A stretch of DNA of 64,000 nt, from contig NC_090322.1 in assembly GCF_040869045.1 (NCBI RefSeq), positions 186,681,477 through 186,745,476 on the forward strand, written 5' to 3'. The stretch is from Eurosta solidaginis (Eukaryota > Arthropoda > Insecta > Diptera > Tephritidae). The notes under the pieces are model-generated. The model was not told the DNA's origin, did not search any database, and saw only the letters and a program-made list of their open reading frames with translations. Of the stretch, positions 45,333 to 56,712 are shown in pieces. A program made the position numbers and the translations under genes. Within the stretch, counting starts at the first letter, position 1. The number at the start of each line of letters is the position of its first letter.

Positions 45333-45886
45333 TGTAACGAATTTACTGCAATTCCCCTTATTTGCAATCTTCTGCTAACGTTCGAATCACTGAACTGTTG
45401 AATAAATAACTCCACTATTCAATAATGCAAAATGGCCTTTATTAAAGTTCTTCACAATATAACGTACTTCACAACACTACTATTGCTCGCCAGGTGGCTT
45501 CTTAAATCAAACTGATTGTAGCGCCTCTACTGTTGCTGCCTTTTATACTCTTTGATTTCCTCTTCTAGGCGCTTTCAGAATTTACTTAGTTACTGCTATA
45601 AAATTATTACTACAGATGCACGTGTATAGCTTCTCATATGCGCGTGTATTTGTGAGCGACACTTCCACAATTATAATTGAATTCTTTTGGGAGCATCTCA
45701 GATAAGATATCTGCATGTGCTTGTGTGTTGCTTCTCCGCTGCGTGTACGTACATATGTGTAGACATAATGATTGATTCGTTTATGTAGATACAAGTGACT
45801 GTCTGCTTTATTGTTGTTGTGACTTCATTTACTTAGCATCAGACTAGGGATGTGAGTATCACTTAGTGTCACTAATATTCGTCACA
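45333..45886 (-). mobile_element. Solo LTR related to the 51-57 kb element
   Basis: A 554-bp TG...CA unit flanked by ATAT. Read on the minus strand it begins TGTGACGAATATTAGTGAC and ends GTAAATTCGTTACA. It shares with the LTRs at 51074 and 56713 the words CTTTAATAAAGGCCATTTTG, GAGTATAAAAGGC and AGTTATTTATTCAACAG, in the same order. It differs considerably, so it is a sister family. It lies within Helentron-like copy D. Internal sequence is absent, consistent with LTR-LTR recombination. Confidence 0.88.
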
Positions 45887-46123
45887 ATATATAAAAGTTA
45901 AGCTCGTGTACCAAATTTGGTGAAGATATCTCAATATTTAATCAAGTTATCGTGTTATCGGACAGACGGACGGACGGATATGGCTCAATCAAATTTTTTT
46001 CGATACTGATGATTTTGATATATGGAAGTCTATATCTATCTCGATTCCTTTATACCTGTAGAACCAAGCGTTATCCAATCAAAGCTATAATACCCTGTGT
46101 ACAAGTACAGCTGGGTATAAAAA

Positions 46124-49100
46124 TATTTAAATAAACGTGCGCTACACGATTAAACGCGAAAAAATGAGAAATGTTTGCGCGCACAGGCGAGATGAGGGCG
46201 GCAGTTGGGACGCACATTGTATACAAACAAACATAGCTTTTATGTTTCCAACTAGGCTGAGATAAATGTACAAGCGAGCCTAAGATATAAACCGACCGTA
46301 ACTGCGAATTATGGCGAATGGATGAGCAATGCGGCGACATACCTAAAACGCTTAGTATCGCGACATATCGTTAAAACGTTGGCGCACTGTCGCTAACGCT
46401 CAATGTCAGTCATCCATTCATCAGACCCAGTAAAGACAGTAGCCAGCTATTGTCGAATGCGTATACGATATCTTCACTGTGACGCGTCTGAATCAACCTC
46501 TGCTGCGGCGCTGCCGCTGTGTAACGTAGGCTCATCGGAGTATGGTACGATTACGGTGACCATCCATCATTTTTTTCTTTCTCTTTCTCTTTGCTCTGTC
46601 GCCACTTATAACAACATCGTATTATTAAGAAACAAACGTTTGGCTTTTGGATCTCGCACCGAATATCTCGGCGTCGTAGGTGCTGATTTTAAACTAACTT
46701 TTAACCTTAAGCTAAAAGAGCTTGCTGTCAAACACAATTACATCACTTTCACGGCCAAAAGCAGCCATCGAAAACGTGAGGCACAACTTCGTTATGGGCG
46801 GGTGACCGACAGATAGGCGATGAAAGCAAATGGAATAATGACACGGTTGGAGAGATAATGTACTGTCTGCGTCACGTTTGTAATGTCTCTTTATCTACGG
46901 AGGGAGGAAAGAAACAAGCATAATGGTGGGATAGCGAAATCGCCGAACTTTAGACAATATTCTGCAGGATGCGAAGACTAGCAAAACCGCGCGTGAAGCA
47001 TACAAGGGAGCGAAAAATCTTTTGGCGCTCCATCAAGCAAATCAAACTTATGTGTTGAAGAGCGGTATGCGGATCAAGTGATGGACGAGGAAAATATAAG
47101 AATCGTTGTAAAAGTTCTGTTTCACACTCAACCACACAGAGATAAGCAAGTTAGCCAAGAAAATGGCAACGGGAACCATTCCACAAAGAAGAGCTTAAAA
47201 CTCTGCATAACCTAGGAAAGCTCTAGGACTCCGGAATACCCGTGGAAACAATTAGCTTACTGATACTAACTGCCCAGACCTTTTGTTGCAAATTTACAGC
47301 AAATGTTTCGAAGTACCAATCATTCCTCAGATGGAAAAGAGCGGAGCTATTTCTCACTGCCAAGGACAAAGAAAATCCTCTTAGTTGTCATAGTAGTAAA
47401 AACAGGCCTAACTGCGAAAGCCGATACAGCGCGTTACCAAGCAATATAGATAGTATTACTGATCACGCTGGGCGTCAAAAATGTTTTTAACTGATTCAGG
47501 TGGGATGACATGCTTGAACCATTAGAACTCTTTATCAATGTACTGCAATATCTGCTAGATATCTGGAGGGATTATCTGTGAGGCCAGTATCTAACGTATG
47601 AAACGACTCGCGGTCAACGAAAGGTGGAAATAACGGATCACCTATAAGTTCGATGTTAGGACTTGATCTCTGAAAGTACATACGACAGTCTTCTCCACAT
47701 GTACGATGTGGCTTCTCCATAACTGCCTAATTACGAAGAGACGGATTCCCACCATCTATTATATAACGGCTGTGGATCTAAAAATATAGACACTCGTATC
47801 CAAGATTAATTGCAAACAAAATCACTTTGGAACATCAAAGTACCGACAGTTGGCCCTTACCTCAGAGAGGCGCACTGAATTTCTTCATAAACTGTCCCGG
47901 TCGTTGAGGGAACAATACCGAAGTAGCTTCTCGATGAGGAATGAAAAGTAATAAACGACATCGGGCAGTGGGGATGATGCCGACATAGAGGCACCAGAAG
48001 AATCGAGAAGAAGCGGACTAGGGAATAAATAACCGAACGTAACCCGTGGTTGAAGATAGCACAAGAAGAGTTTTCTTAAGTAAATATATCTACTGAATGT
48101 GAAAGGTTGAAAACCCGAACAATCTATACTTCGAAATTACAGACGGCGTCACATCTTGAAGTACAAACACTTCGATCAACAACGAAGGAGGTTAGAAGAG
48201 ACAGTTGGCGATATATCGCCTGGCAGTATTATCAATAATATGACCTTCGGAAGTGAGGTATAAAATAATAAGATACGTGAGTCCAATACTCCCACAAAAC
48301 TTGCGTTTTGGTATAGAGCCCTTCAAAAGAGGAAGGAAGTCCTACACTCGGAGTCTTGCATTAAGGCTTGAAAATACCAGTCATTGCATAATTTATTTGC
48401 TCCTCGAATACCATAAAAGGCCTACACTGAAATCTCTACACGTTTTCAACAGCCTAGCTCTACAATTATTTCTTTCATTGTGGTAATTTCCCATTACTTC
48501 TTCTTATGCAAGGTTGACAGTTTTCACAGATTTCCCCGTTCGTTTTACCCAACCTAAAACACCTTTCTGACGGCTTTGAGTGAGCACAGTATACATAGAA
48601 CTGTGAAAGAAACACACTAAACCATTTAACTAAGTTTTTTTTAATATTATGGTCACCATAGAAATTTCGTAGATGTAAAGATATAAAAATCTCGAGAAAA
48701 CAAATGTAGATGTTTGCGCATATTGACTCATTCATAATATAAACGCCCCTTTTTGGTTTACTTGATAAGGAGATAACAATACGACGATGAAAATTTTTTT
48801 TTTTTTTTTTTTGTGATAATTTTTTGGGACTTTACGGCTTTAGCCCTGGTATTTCCTTAGTTTTAGTCTCGTTTATGCGTTAACCATAAAACTGCTTTTT
48901 TTGAGAAAACACCCATAAGGCATCGCTTTACCGAAAATGTCTTAATCGTAGAAACGTTGTTAACGAATAAACGGGACGATATTTCATTGGCAGTTGTTGT
49001 TGTCATCGTGGCAGTGCTTCGTCTGATACAATAGGTTCGATCATTCACTAACTGTCATCAGAATCCTCTAACGGGAGAACACGTGCTGTTTCAACAGGAT

Positions 49101-49299
49101 TGGACCAAAAAGATAAAAGTGAAAATGGTGGCGTTGGTTCCACATTGCAATTGAAAAGGTTGGTTGGTTGTTGTCACGTGGGGACACGTTACAAGCGGGC
49201 CATACATTGGCTATGTCAAGGTATATTCTAGATAATCTAGTTTAACCTATTAAAGTATCCACCGATCGAAGTTAATAATCTTCATATGACTTCTTAACT
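46124..49299. other. Unassigned DNA, probably old repeats
   Basis: No domain recognised on either strand. The 137-residue frame at 46403-46816 starts in a GC-richer patch but shows no motif, signal peptide or splice signals I trust. A T-run lies at 48790-48812. Composition at 46900-48300 suggests decayed transposon sequence. Confidence 0.3.
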
Positions 49300-49740
49300 T
49301 CTTAAGTTGTTAGGAGGAGGGGCCTATTCAATCCGATGTCTGTAGTTGTGCCCAGGTTTCTGGATATTCAACTGAAATTATTCAGCACTTTATTTCTCTA
49401 TTTTATGGGGAGTATTCTCACCTCACTGTGTAGATGATGTTCTGGCGACATAAAAAGACATCCCGTGGCATTTCTGAGTGGTGTTTTGTTTGGACAGGCC
49501 TGCAGTCTCCTTCTGCTTGTTTCTTTTAGGTACGGCGTCCATAAGGGAAACCTGTAGTTTACAAGCAACCAGCCAATTGTTTAATAAGTGACTACGTGCG
49601 TTTCTTTTCCTTTGCCCCAATTTGCTACCGGGACTTTAGGATTTTGTTACGTTGCTGAACTTTAGATACAATTGCTGCTGGATGCTCGCAGAAATGTAGG
49701 TCCTGATCGAACACTACACCCAGTATTTTTGGGTGTAGGA
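49300..49740 (-). pseudogene. Jockey-like LINE reverse transcriptase fragment
   Basis: On the minus strand, PKILGVVFDQDLHFCEHPAA continues to IVSKVQQRNKILKS (49730-49635), then after frame changes LQACPNKTPLRNATGCLFMS and PEHHLHSEVRILP (about 49520-49410), then QFQLNIQKPGHNYRHRIE (about 49380-49325). These are the thumb and post-RT blocks of jockey-type ORF2 proteins as I remember them. Stops and shifts break it. The 65-residue open frame at 49423-49620 is partly a shadow of this. Confidence 0.7.
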
Positions 49741-49759
49741 CACACCGAAGGCCTTGTTC

Positions 49760-50040
49760 TTCTTGAACTAACAGTTATTCAGTAAAATTGATCGCATGAT
49801 GGTTAATCCAACGGAGTTTTTTGTCAAAAGGACAAACTTGTATCGTAATTTCAAAAGCAGAAACTTTAGTCCCAAGTTTACAGTAGTCTGTAAAAATAAC
49901 AGGTTCTCAATTAATCTAACAGCAGTTTCTGTTAAAACAACTGGTTTCATTAGTCATTTCAACAACGAACAATTGTGAATATATTGCAAATGCAATATAC
50001 AATTTTAAATAAAAAAATTACGCTCACGGCGCACACTACT
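49760..50040 (+). repeat. Dispersed repeat also present inverted at 63120-63385
   Basis: The two segments share an order of words ending TTACGCTCACGGCGC. Their spurious translations align (FFVKRTNLYRNF here, FFVKKTNLFSNF there). Class unknown; no terminal repeats defined. Confidence 0.5.
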
Positions 50041-50152
50041 TTATCAGGTCATAGAATATCTGTAATATAAACAGCCATTGTTATATATTATCAGTTTGCA
50101 TTAGTATTTTAAGGATGACATTAATAATTGTTAGTTAACACACCAGAGCTAG

Positions 50153-50180
50153 GCAGCCACCGTGGTGTAATGGCAGCAAG
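50153..50180 (+). mobile_element. SINE head fragment, copy 5
   Basis: Only GCAGCCACCGTGGTGTAATGG and a few following bases of the SINE 5' end are present. It may be a broken copy or a chance survivor. Confidence 0.35.
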
Positions 50181-51073
50181 TTCAAGGCTGGGGAATAAAG
50201 TTTTTTATTTGTTTTTTTTTTTTGGCTGTTAAAATGGTTAATTCAGAATCAACAATTTTTTCGAATTTGATTCAACAGTTATTAGCGATGGATACAAATT
50301 GACAAAAATATCGTTTTTTTTTTTCTTGCAGTGCATTCGGTAACATGTCATCGACGTGGATGTCCAATGTTGCCGACATTTGCCACGTTGCGAGGTGAAA
50401 AAACTGGATAGCCGAGGAAGATAGTCGTTAATTTTATAGCATAACTCATCAATGGATGGACCAGGACATATCGGCGCAGGGTCCTTCTTGTGGGGAAGGG
50501 GCTTCGCTATGTAAGGGTTAAACAAAATTGGGGATTGGACCTGCGGTACCGCTTGTTCAATTTATGAGAAACATCAAAACCCAGAAGAATTAAACGAAAA
50601 GGTTCTAAGAAGCAGTTCGGAGTCGCATTGAAACTGTCATGTTTTGAATTTTTCGAAAACCACTTCGAAGTTGATTGACATTGTTTTTGTTTTACAATTC
50701 ATTAAAAAAAATGTAAAAGCAGTAAAACGAATAATAATAAAGCAAGAAAAAAACAGGTCGAATTTGCTAAAAATTGTTGCTGATACTTTTTTAATCACAG
50801 GTGTACCTATTTCTGACAAGGGTGACAATGTTTAATAACCGCATAAAGAACAAATACAACTAAAATCTAGTTAAAGCTAAAAAAATACTAATTGATCTGA
50901 CACTGGGTTATCAGTTGAAAAAAGTATACTGTAAACGATGCGTATAATTATTTATGCATGTCGTTAAACGATTTTTATTTTGTGTTCATAGAAAAAACCT
51001 ACAAATTTACATATATATGTATATGTATATCAGAGAATAACCTTATCTGCTGCCATCAGGAAAATTAATATAT
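50181..51073. other. AT-rich intergenic or intronic DNA
   Basis: No gene recognised. Runs such as ATATATATGTATATGTATAT near 51011 lead up to the LTR element insertion site ATAT. The open frames at 50238-50525 and 50644-50835 have no motif. Confidence 0.4.
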
Positions 51074-51688
51074 TGTAACGAATGTTAGCAGCACTGAGCG
51101 ATGCTATCGTCTCTAAGCCGATGCTAAGCAGTGACGTGAATTCACATCAATAGATCTATCATTATGTATCTACATAAACGAAACAATAATTGCGTCTACA
51201 CATATGTACCATGTACGTATACGAGCAGCGGAGAGTCAATGCATATATCTGAGATACTTCTGAAAGTATGCAATGAGAAAAACTATAAAATTGTGCAATT
51301 GTAGTTACAGCTGAGAAGTTTGAGAGCTGCTGGACTAGTAGATTCTGGAAGCGCCTAGAAGATGCGAACGTTGAAATCCAAGAGTATAAAAGGAGGCAAT
51401 TGTAGAGGCGCTGGAATTCAGTTTGATTTGAGTTGTAAAGCAGTTTCGACTAAGACGCTATCTAGCGAGCAAGAGCAGTATTTTTTTGAATAGTAGAGTT
51501 TCATTTGAGCCATCAATCAGTTTGGTTATTAAGCAAGCTATTCGTTGCACAGTTTGAGTGTTATTGTGAAGTACTTTAATAAAGGCCATTTTGCATTATT
51601 ACAAATTGGAGTTATTTATTCAACAGTTTATTGATTCGAACTTAGCAGAGGATTGCAAATAAGAGGATTTGCAAGTAAAATCGTTACA
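51074..51688 (+). repeat. 5' long terminal repeat
   Basis: 615 bp, TGTAACG...GTTACA, with promoter TATA at 51382-51393 and AATAAA at 51578-51583. It lacks the 12 bp present in the 3' LTR. Confidence 0.96.
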
Positions 51689-51690
51689 AT

Positions 51691-51702
51691 TGGTGTCAGA
51701 AG
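51691..51702 (+). promoter_or_regulatory. Primer-binding site, tRNA-Leu type
   Basis: TGGTGTCAGAAG begins two bases after the 5' LTR. It is complementary to the CCA end plus acceptor of tRNA-Leu as I remember it (…CTTCTGACA-CCA). Complementarity weakens beyond 12 bases, as AGGAATTG replaces the expected TGGGATTC. Confidence 0.75.
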
Positions 51703-51739
51703 AGGAATTGTTGAATAAATTCCGGAGGACAACAAGGAC

Positions 51740-53179
51740 ATGGCAAAGTTCAGTGAATTGAAGATCCAGCAACTGAAGAAGGAGTTGGAGAGCCGTGGAT
51801 TGAATACAAGCGGCGTTAAACTCGAACTTCAGGCACGCAGAAGGAATTGATGTGGACGAGTATGTCTTTTATCCTGATGGGGACGAGACAACAACAAAAA
51901 TTGAAGAGAAAAATGAAACATCGCAAACAGTTACGAGCACAGACTTGAACATGATATTGGCTGCAATAGCTGCTCAAACATCGACAGTAACATCAATGTC
52001 GTCGCAAATATCATCCCAACTAGAATCACAGGAGGTACGCATTTCAGAAATGGCGTCGCAAGTAACATCACAATTGGAAGAACAGAAAACGTATATGTCA
52101 TCACAATTGGAATCGCAGGAGACACGCATAACATCGAAGATTGAAGCACAGGAAACACAAATTTCTACACAGCTCGAAGAACAGAAGACATATATGGCAT
52201 CCCAACTGGAGTCGCAAGAGACACGTATAACATCTAAGATGGAAGCACAAGAGGAGCGCTTATCATTGCAGGTGGCGGAAATGTCTTCGCAGTTGGAAGC
52301 ACAGGAAGCAAGGGTAACATCAAAGCTGGAAGCACAGGATACAAAAATTGTGCAGCTCGAGGACAAAATTGATGCTGAGATAGAAGCTTTGAGAGGTCGT
52401 ATACAGGAGTTGCAATTAAATCGCCCAACAGTTTCAGCGAGTAATCCAAAGGTAAAGACACCATCCTTTGACGGTTCTGTTCCTTTTCAGGTCTTTAAGC
52501 TACAGTTTGAGAAGACCGCAGCAGTGAACAACTGGAATGCTGAAGATAAAGTCGCAGCTCTATTCATAGCGTTAAACGGACCAGCTGCGGAAATTTTACA
52601 GACCATCCGAGAGTACGAGCGGAACAACTACGAAATATTGATGAGCGCTTTACAGATACGTTACGGAAGCGAGCATAGGAAACAGATATTCCAAATTGAG
52701 TTGCAAAACCTCTACCAAAAAGCAAATGAGACATTGCAGGAGTTTGCTTCAGATATTGAAAGATTGGCTCATCTTGCAAATGCGGACGCAACCGTGGAAT
52801 ACACTGAAAGGGTAAAAATCCAGAGCTTCATAATTGGCATACGAGATGTGGAAACGAAGCGGGCTACATATGCGAATCCAAAACTAACATTTGCTGAAAG
52901 GGTATCGCATGCACTGACTCAGGAAACAGCCTCACTTTTGAGTAAGCCAGCATACAAGTGGAAGTGGAAAAGCCAGACTGGGTAGACGCAATTTTGGAAG
53001 CATTGAAGGGTACGCAGCAGAAGAATAATGATGCAGTCAAATGCTTTAACTGTGGAAAGCCAGGGCATATTGCACGTTATAGCAACACCAACCCTAACAG
53101 TTCCAACAATGTGGGTGGTCGTAAACGCAGAGCAGAAGGAGATGAGCAAATCTCCAAGACAAATCAATCGTTAAACTAA
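51740..53179 (+). pseudogene. gag relic: SAP-like N-terminus, coiled coil, capsid, broken zinc knuckle
   Basis: The ATG at 51740 gives MAKFSELKIQQLKKELESRG and then LNTSGVKLELQARRRN before a stop at 51848. This helix-turn-helix pattern matches a SAP DNA-binding motif. The frame then shifts and the long reading frame follows to 52985. That frame has repeated Gln/Glu heptad blocks (QLESQETRITSK, QLEEQKTYM; predicted coiled coil, about residues 25-180) and a capsid-like part (PSFDGSVPFQVFKLQFEKTA ... FIALNGPAAEIL). A second shift near 52960-52985 leads to CFNCGKPGHIARYS, a CCHC knuckle whose last Cys is Ser, and a stop at 53179. Confidence 0.85.
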
Positions 53180-53702
53180 AGCGAGTCAGCGGCAAGGGAC
53201 GACAGCTGAATCCCTCAATTGAATGCCCCATAATCTCTATCTCACAAATTAGAAGAAGGTCGAGCAATCTTACTGTCGGAGGACATGTGAATGGAAAGGA
53301 ACGTTTACTGACTGTAGGTACGGGTGCATCTCATTCCATCATTCGAGCGGATTTAGTCAACAAGAAGATAAGACCAGGAGCAATATGGCGTACAGCCACT
53401 GGAGCACGGTTCTAGGAGAAGTATCATGTGAAGTCGCAATTGGGAACGTCACGGTAGTACACAATTTTATAGTGGCAGAAATTGTTGATGAAATGATAAT
53501 TGGAGTGGACTTCTTAATCGACCAGGGCATCAATATCGACATGCAAAGCAAGACGATGCGATATAAAAACATGGATGTACCACTAATTTCGCCTACGACA
53601 GAGGCTACAGCAGTAAACGAGTGCTGGTGGAAGAGAGTCAGCAAATACCACCAAAATCCGACGCAGTCATCTGGGCAAAGGTTGATGGAGATTGTGGGAT
53701 AA
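53180..53702 (+). pseudogene. Aspartic protease relic, catalytic Asp lost
   Basis: Downstream of the gag stop, one frame reads LTVGTGASHSIIRADLV (about 53308-53358), where retroviral-type proteases have DTGAS; here the catalytic Asp is Gly. After a frameshift the 53385 frame holds the C-terminal half, FIVAEIVDEMIIGVDFLIDQ, matching the IIGxDFL flap-distal block. Another shift near 53620 joins to the RT frame. The active-site change alone should abolish activity. Confidence 0.85.
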
Positions 53703-54985
53703 ACAAATTGTGGGTTGTCGAAGCAGCAAACAAATCAGCACTAAACATACTTGTAGGAAAAACCCTGGCTATGACAAAACAAGATGGACGTGTTCCGGTA
53801 ATAGTACTCAATGAGTTCAAGTCACCACTCAAACTGACTAAAGAAGCTATTTTGGGAAGATGCCAAGAGGCTGAAGTAGTTATTAACTGTGAACAGCTCG
53901 AGGAACACGTTTCAGCTAGTAATACTGATCTTTCAAATGACATCACGGCATGGACGCAGGGGCTAGAGGAAGCATATCAGAGTAAGGCAAAACAACTGCT
54001 CCTAAAGTACGCGAACATATTTGACCAGGATGGTTCTAAACCAGGCCGCACCAACGTTGTGAAACATCAATTTGACACTGGAGATGCGAGGCCGATCCGT
54101 CAAGCTCCACGTAGTGTTCCACTGGTGAAGCGGGAAGTTGTGAGTAAAAAAATCATTCAAGAAATGAGCGACAGCGGCGTCATCGAACCATCAGCTAGTC
54201 CATGGAGCTCACCGGTAGTACTTGTAAAGAAGAAGGATGGAAAAATGAGGTTTTGCGTTGACTACCGGAAGTTGAATGACGTAACGAAAAAGGATAGCTA
54301 CCCATTGCCAAGAATTTACGACACTCTGGACTCGCTATCTGGTACGAAATGGTTTTCCACGCTGGACTTGAAAAGCGGCTACTGGCAAGTGGAGGTAAAG
54401 GAGGAAGATAAAGAGAAAACAGCCTTCAGTGTCGGTGATGGTCTTTGGCAATTTACAGTGATGCCTTTTGGAATTTGTAATGCACCAGCTACTTTTGAGA
54501 GACTCATGGACCAGGTACTGAAAGGACTACATTGGAAAACATTCTTGGTGTACCTGGACGACATCATCGTATTGGGCAAGAATTTTGATGAACATCTTAG
54601 GAACTTGGAGGAAGTTTTCCAAAGAATAGCTGGCGCTGGTCTGAAGTTAAGTCCCAAAAAGTATGCGCTGTTTAAAAAGGAAGTAAATTATTTGGGTCAC
54701 AAGGTAACGACAGAGGGCATCTGCACTGCGAACGAAAAGATAGAGGCTGTAAAGGATTGGCCAAGACCACTGAACCTACATGAATTAAGAAGTTTCCTTG
54801 GGCTGCGCACATATTACCGCCGATTTGTACCAAATTTTTCCAGCGTAGCCCATAGCCTCCATGAGCTTACAAGAAAAAATAAAGCTTTTGAATGGAAGAA
54901 GGAGCAAGAAGTGGCTTTCCAAACATTGAAGGAGCGTTTGTGCACTGCCCCAATGTTAGAATATCCGATTCCATATATGCTATAG
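53621..54985 (+). pseudogene. pol relic: reverse transcriptase
   Basis: 454 codons. Residues about 1-130 form a linker region. The RT palm and fingers then carry SSPVVLVKKKDGKMRFCVDY (about 194-213), WFSTLDLKSGYWQVEV, FTVMPFGICNAPATFERLM and the catalytic LVYLDDIIVLGKNFDEH (YLDD near residue 310). The thumb and connection have LGLRTYYRRFVPNFS. Polymerase motifs appear intact within this frame. It stops after MLEYPIPYML, where a deletion of roughly a dozen codons shifts the frame into RNase H. It is the best preserved domain of the element. Confidence 0.92.
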
Positions 54986-55359
54986 GAGGCGTTTTATCAC
55001 AACTGGTCGATGGACAGGAGAAGGTAGTTGCATATTACAGCCGTTCGATTGGAAAACCAGAGAGGAACTATTGCGTTACGCGGAGAGAGCTGTTGGCATT
55101 GGTAGAGTGCATTAAACATTTTCACAAATACCTCTACGGTCAGCGATTCCGTGTCAGGACAGATCACGCAGGTTTAAAAAGGCTTCTGCAGTTCGTTAAT
55201 CCGGAAGGACAATTGGCACGGTGGATCGAGCGACTACAAAGCTATGACTTTTCCATTGAGCATCGAAAAGGTAGTACCCATGGAAATGCTGATGCAATGT
55301 CACGAAGACCATGGAATGCAAGCACTGTTCAAAGGCCGAGGCTAAAGAAGACATTATAG
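54960..55359 (+). pseudogene. pol relic: RNase H, first catalytic region deleted
   Basis: The frame resumes at SIYAIGGVLSQLVDGQEKVV. TRRELLALVECIKHFHKYLY carries the usual Glu, and VRTDHAGLKRLLQF the second Asp; HGNADAMSRRPW provides the last Asp region. The normal DTDAS-type stretch before YAIGGVLSQ, which has the first metal-binding Asp, is missing at the RT junction, so the domain cannot be active. Confidence 0.88.
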
Positions 55360-56701
55360 ATGTCCGGCTAATGACTATAACATGTACAGATGAATGGGAC
55401 AAAGAACAGCTAAGAAAGTGTCAGCTAGAAGATACAGATCTGTCACGTGTTATGCAAGGGCTCGAACGAAACGAAAGACCAAACAGAGAAGAGATGTCAG
55501 CAGAGAGTCCCATTGCGAAGTCATATTGGGCACAGTGGAACAGTTTAGAATTGATATCCGGTTGCCTTCATCGAGTATGGGAGAGTGAGGATGGTAAATG
55601 CAAGAAGAAACTGATATCTGTTCCCAGAAAGAGGATTCTTGACGTGCTCAGCGAGATGCATAATGGTCCAAGTGGAGATCATCTTGGAATCACGAAGACG
55701 CTCGAGAAAATTAAGCAGAGATTCTATTGGGTTGGTTGCCGTCAGTCGGTCACCGAGTGGATTGCCAACTGCGAGGTTTGCAACAGAGCGAAAGGGCCCA
55801 AAACACGAAGTCATGGCCAGATTAAGCAGTATATTTCAGGTGCACCATTTGAAAGGATCGCCATGGATGTCGCAGGTCCATTTCCTACTAGCAACCACGG
55901 AAACAAATACGTGCTGGTGGTTATGGATTATTTCAGTAAATGGCCAGAGGTATACCCAATCCCAAACCAAGAAGCAGAAACAGTAGCAGAAGTGGTTACC
56001 AACGAATGGGTTGCAAGGTATGGTGTACCAATGGAGATACATTCTGACCAAGGCAGGAACTTTGAATCAGCTGTGTTCCAAGAAATGTGCAATAAGTTGG
56101 TCATTCGGAAAACGCGGACAATGGTATGGAAGAACGTTTCTATAGAACATTGGAAGAGCATTTAAGGAAAGTAGTAGACAAGTACCATAAGGAGTGGGAT
56201 ACCCGCATACCATTATTCTTGATGGCTTACCGATCAGCAGTGCATGAAATCACGGGCCAAACCCCTGCAAAAGTAATTTTTGGCAATGACCTTCGACTGC
56301 CAGCTGATTTGAGGTTTGGGATAGATGCCGATGCGGAAAGAAATGTCAAGAAATCCACTGGTGTCTTGGAAGAAGAGCTGAGAGAGATACACAATCTTGT
56401 AAGGCAACGAGCAAAGATTATGAGTGACAAGATGAAAGCGAGATATGATAAAGCATTTAATTCGGAAGGGTTTCAGGAAGGAGATTTGGTGCTGTTATAC
56501 AACCCACAACGAAAAAAAGGTTTGTCCCCGAAATTGCAGTGCAATTGGGAAGGCCCATACAAAGTTGTAAAACGGATCAACGATGTAGTTTACCGCATAC
56601 AAACCATTGGCAAACCACGAACCAAAATGAAAGTGGTTCATTTGGAAAGGCTGGCAGCGTATAGATCGAGAGATTTGTCTGATCGGGACGATCAGACTTA
56701 G
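55311..56701 (+). pseudogene. pol relic: integrase with frameshift before the catalytic Glu
   Basis: 55311-56165 encodes the zinc-binding N-terminal part (HNGPSGDHLGITKTLEKI ... NCEVCNRAKG) and the core with the first two acidic residues (FERIAMDVAGPFPTS, about residue 184; MEIHSDQGRNFESAVFQ, about 245). The frame breaks near 56120. The third residue, Glu, is in the next frame (MEERFYRTLEEHLRK, 56126 onward), and only about 29 codons separate it from the second Asp rather than about 35, indicating a deletion. The C-terminal part has a GPY/F-type module (QCNWEGPYKVVKRINDVVYR) and stops at 56701, just before the 3' LTR. Confidence 0.92.
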
Positions 56702-56712
56702 GTGGAGGGCAG

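Larger units (their letters stand above)
38193..46123 (+). mobile_element. Helentron/DINE-1-like element, copy D, split by nested insertions
   Basis: The 5' end ACAAGTAAGGAAGTCTAAG is followed by hairpin GTTCGAGTGAAACCGAAC (one stem mismatch) and subterminal repeat ATACCCAGCTGTACACTTG (38234). The element resumes at 45019 after a 6.5-kb insertion, is broken again by a solo LTR (45333-45886), and ends with hairpin 46090-46118, inner stem GTAC-GTAC and outer stem ATACCC-GGGTAT. Its own sequence is about 0.9 kb and has no tandem array, like copy A. Confidence 0.8.

Noticed and set aside
46403..46816. 137-residue plus-strand open frame
   Set aside because: No domain, no signal, no splice context and ordinary composition; length is within what chance gives in a GC-richer patch.
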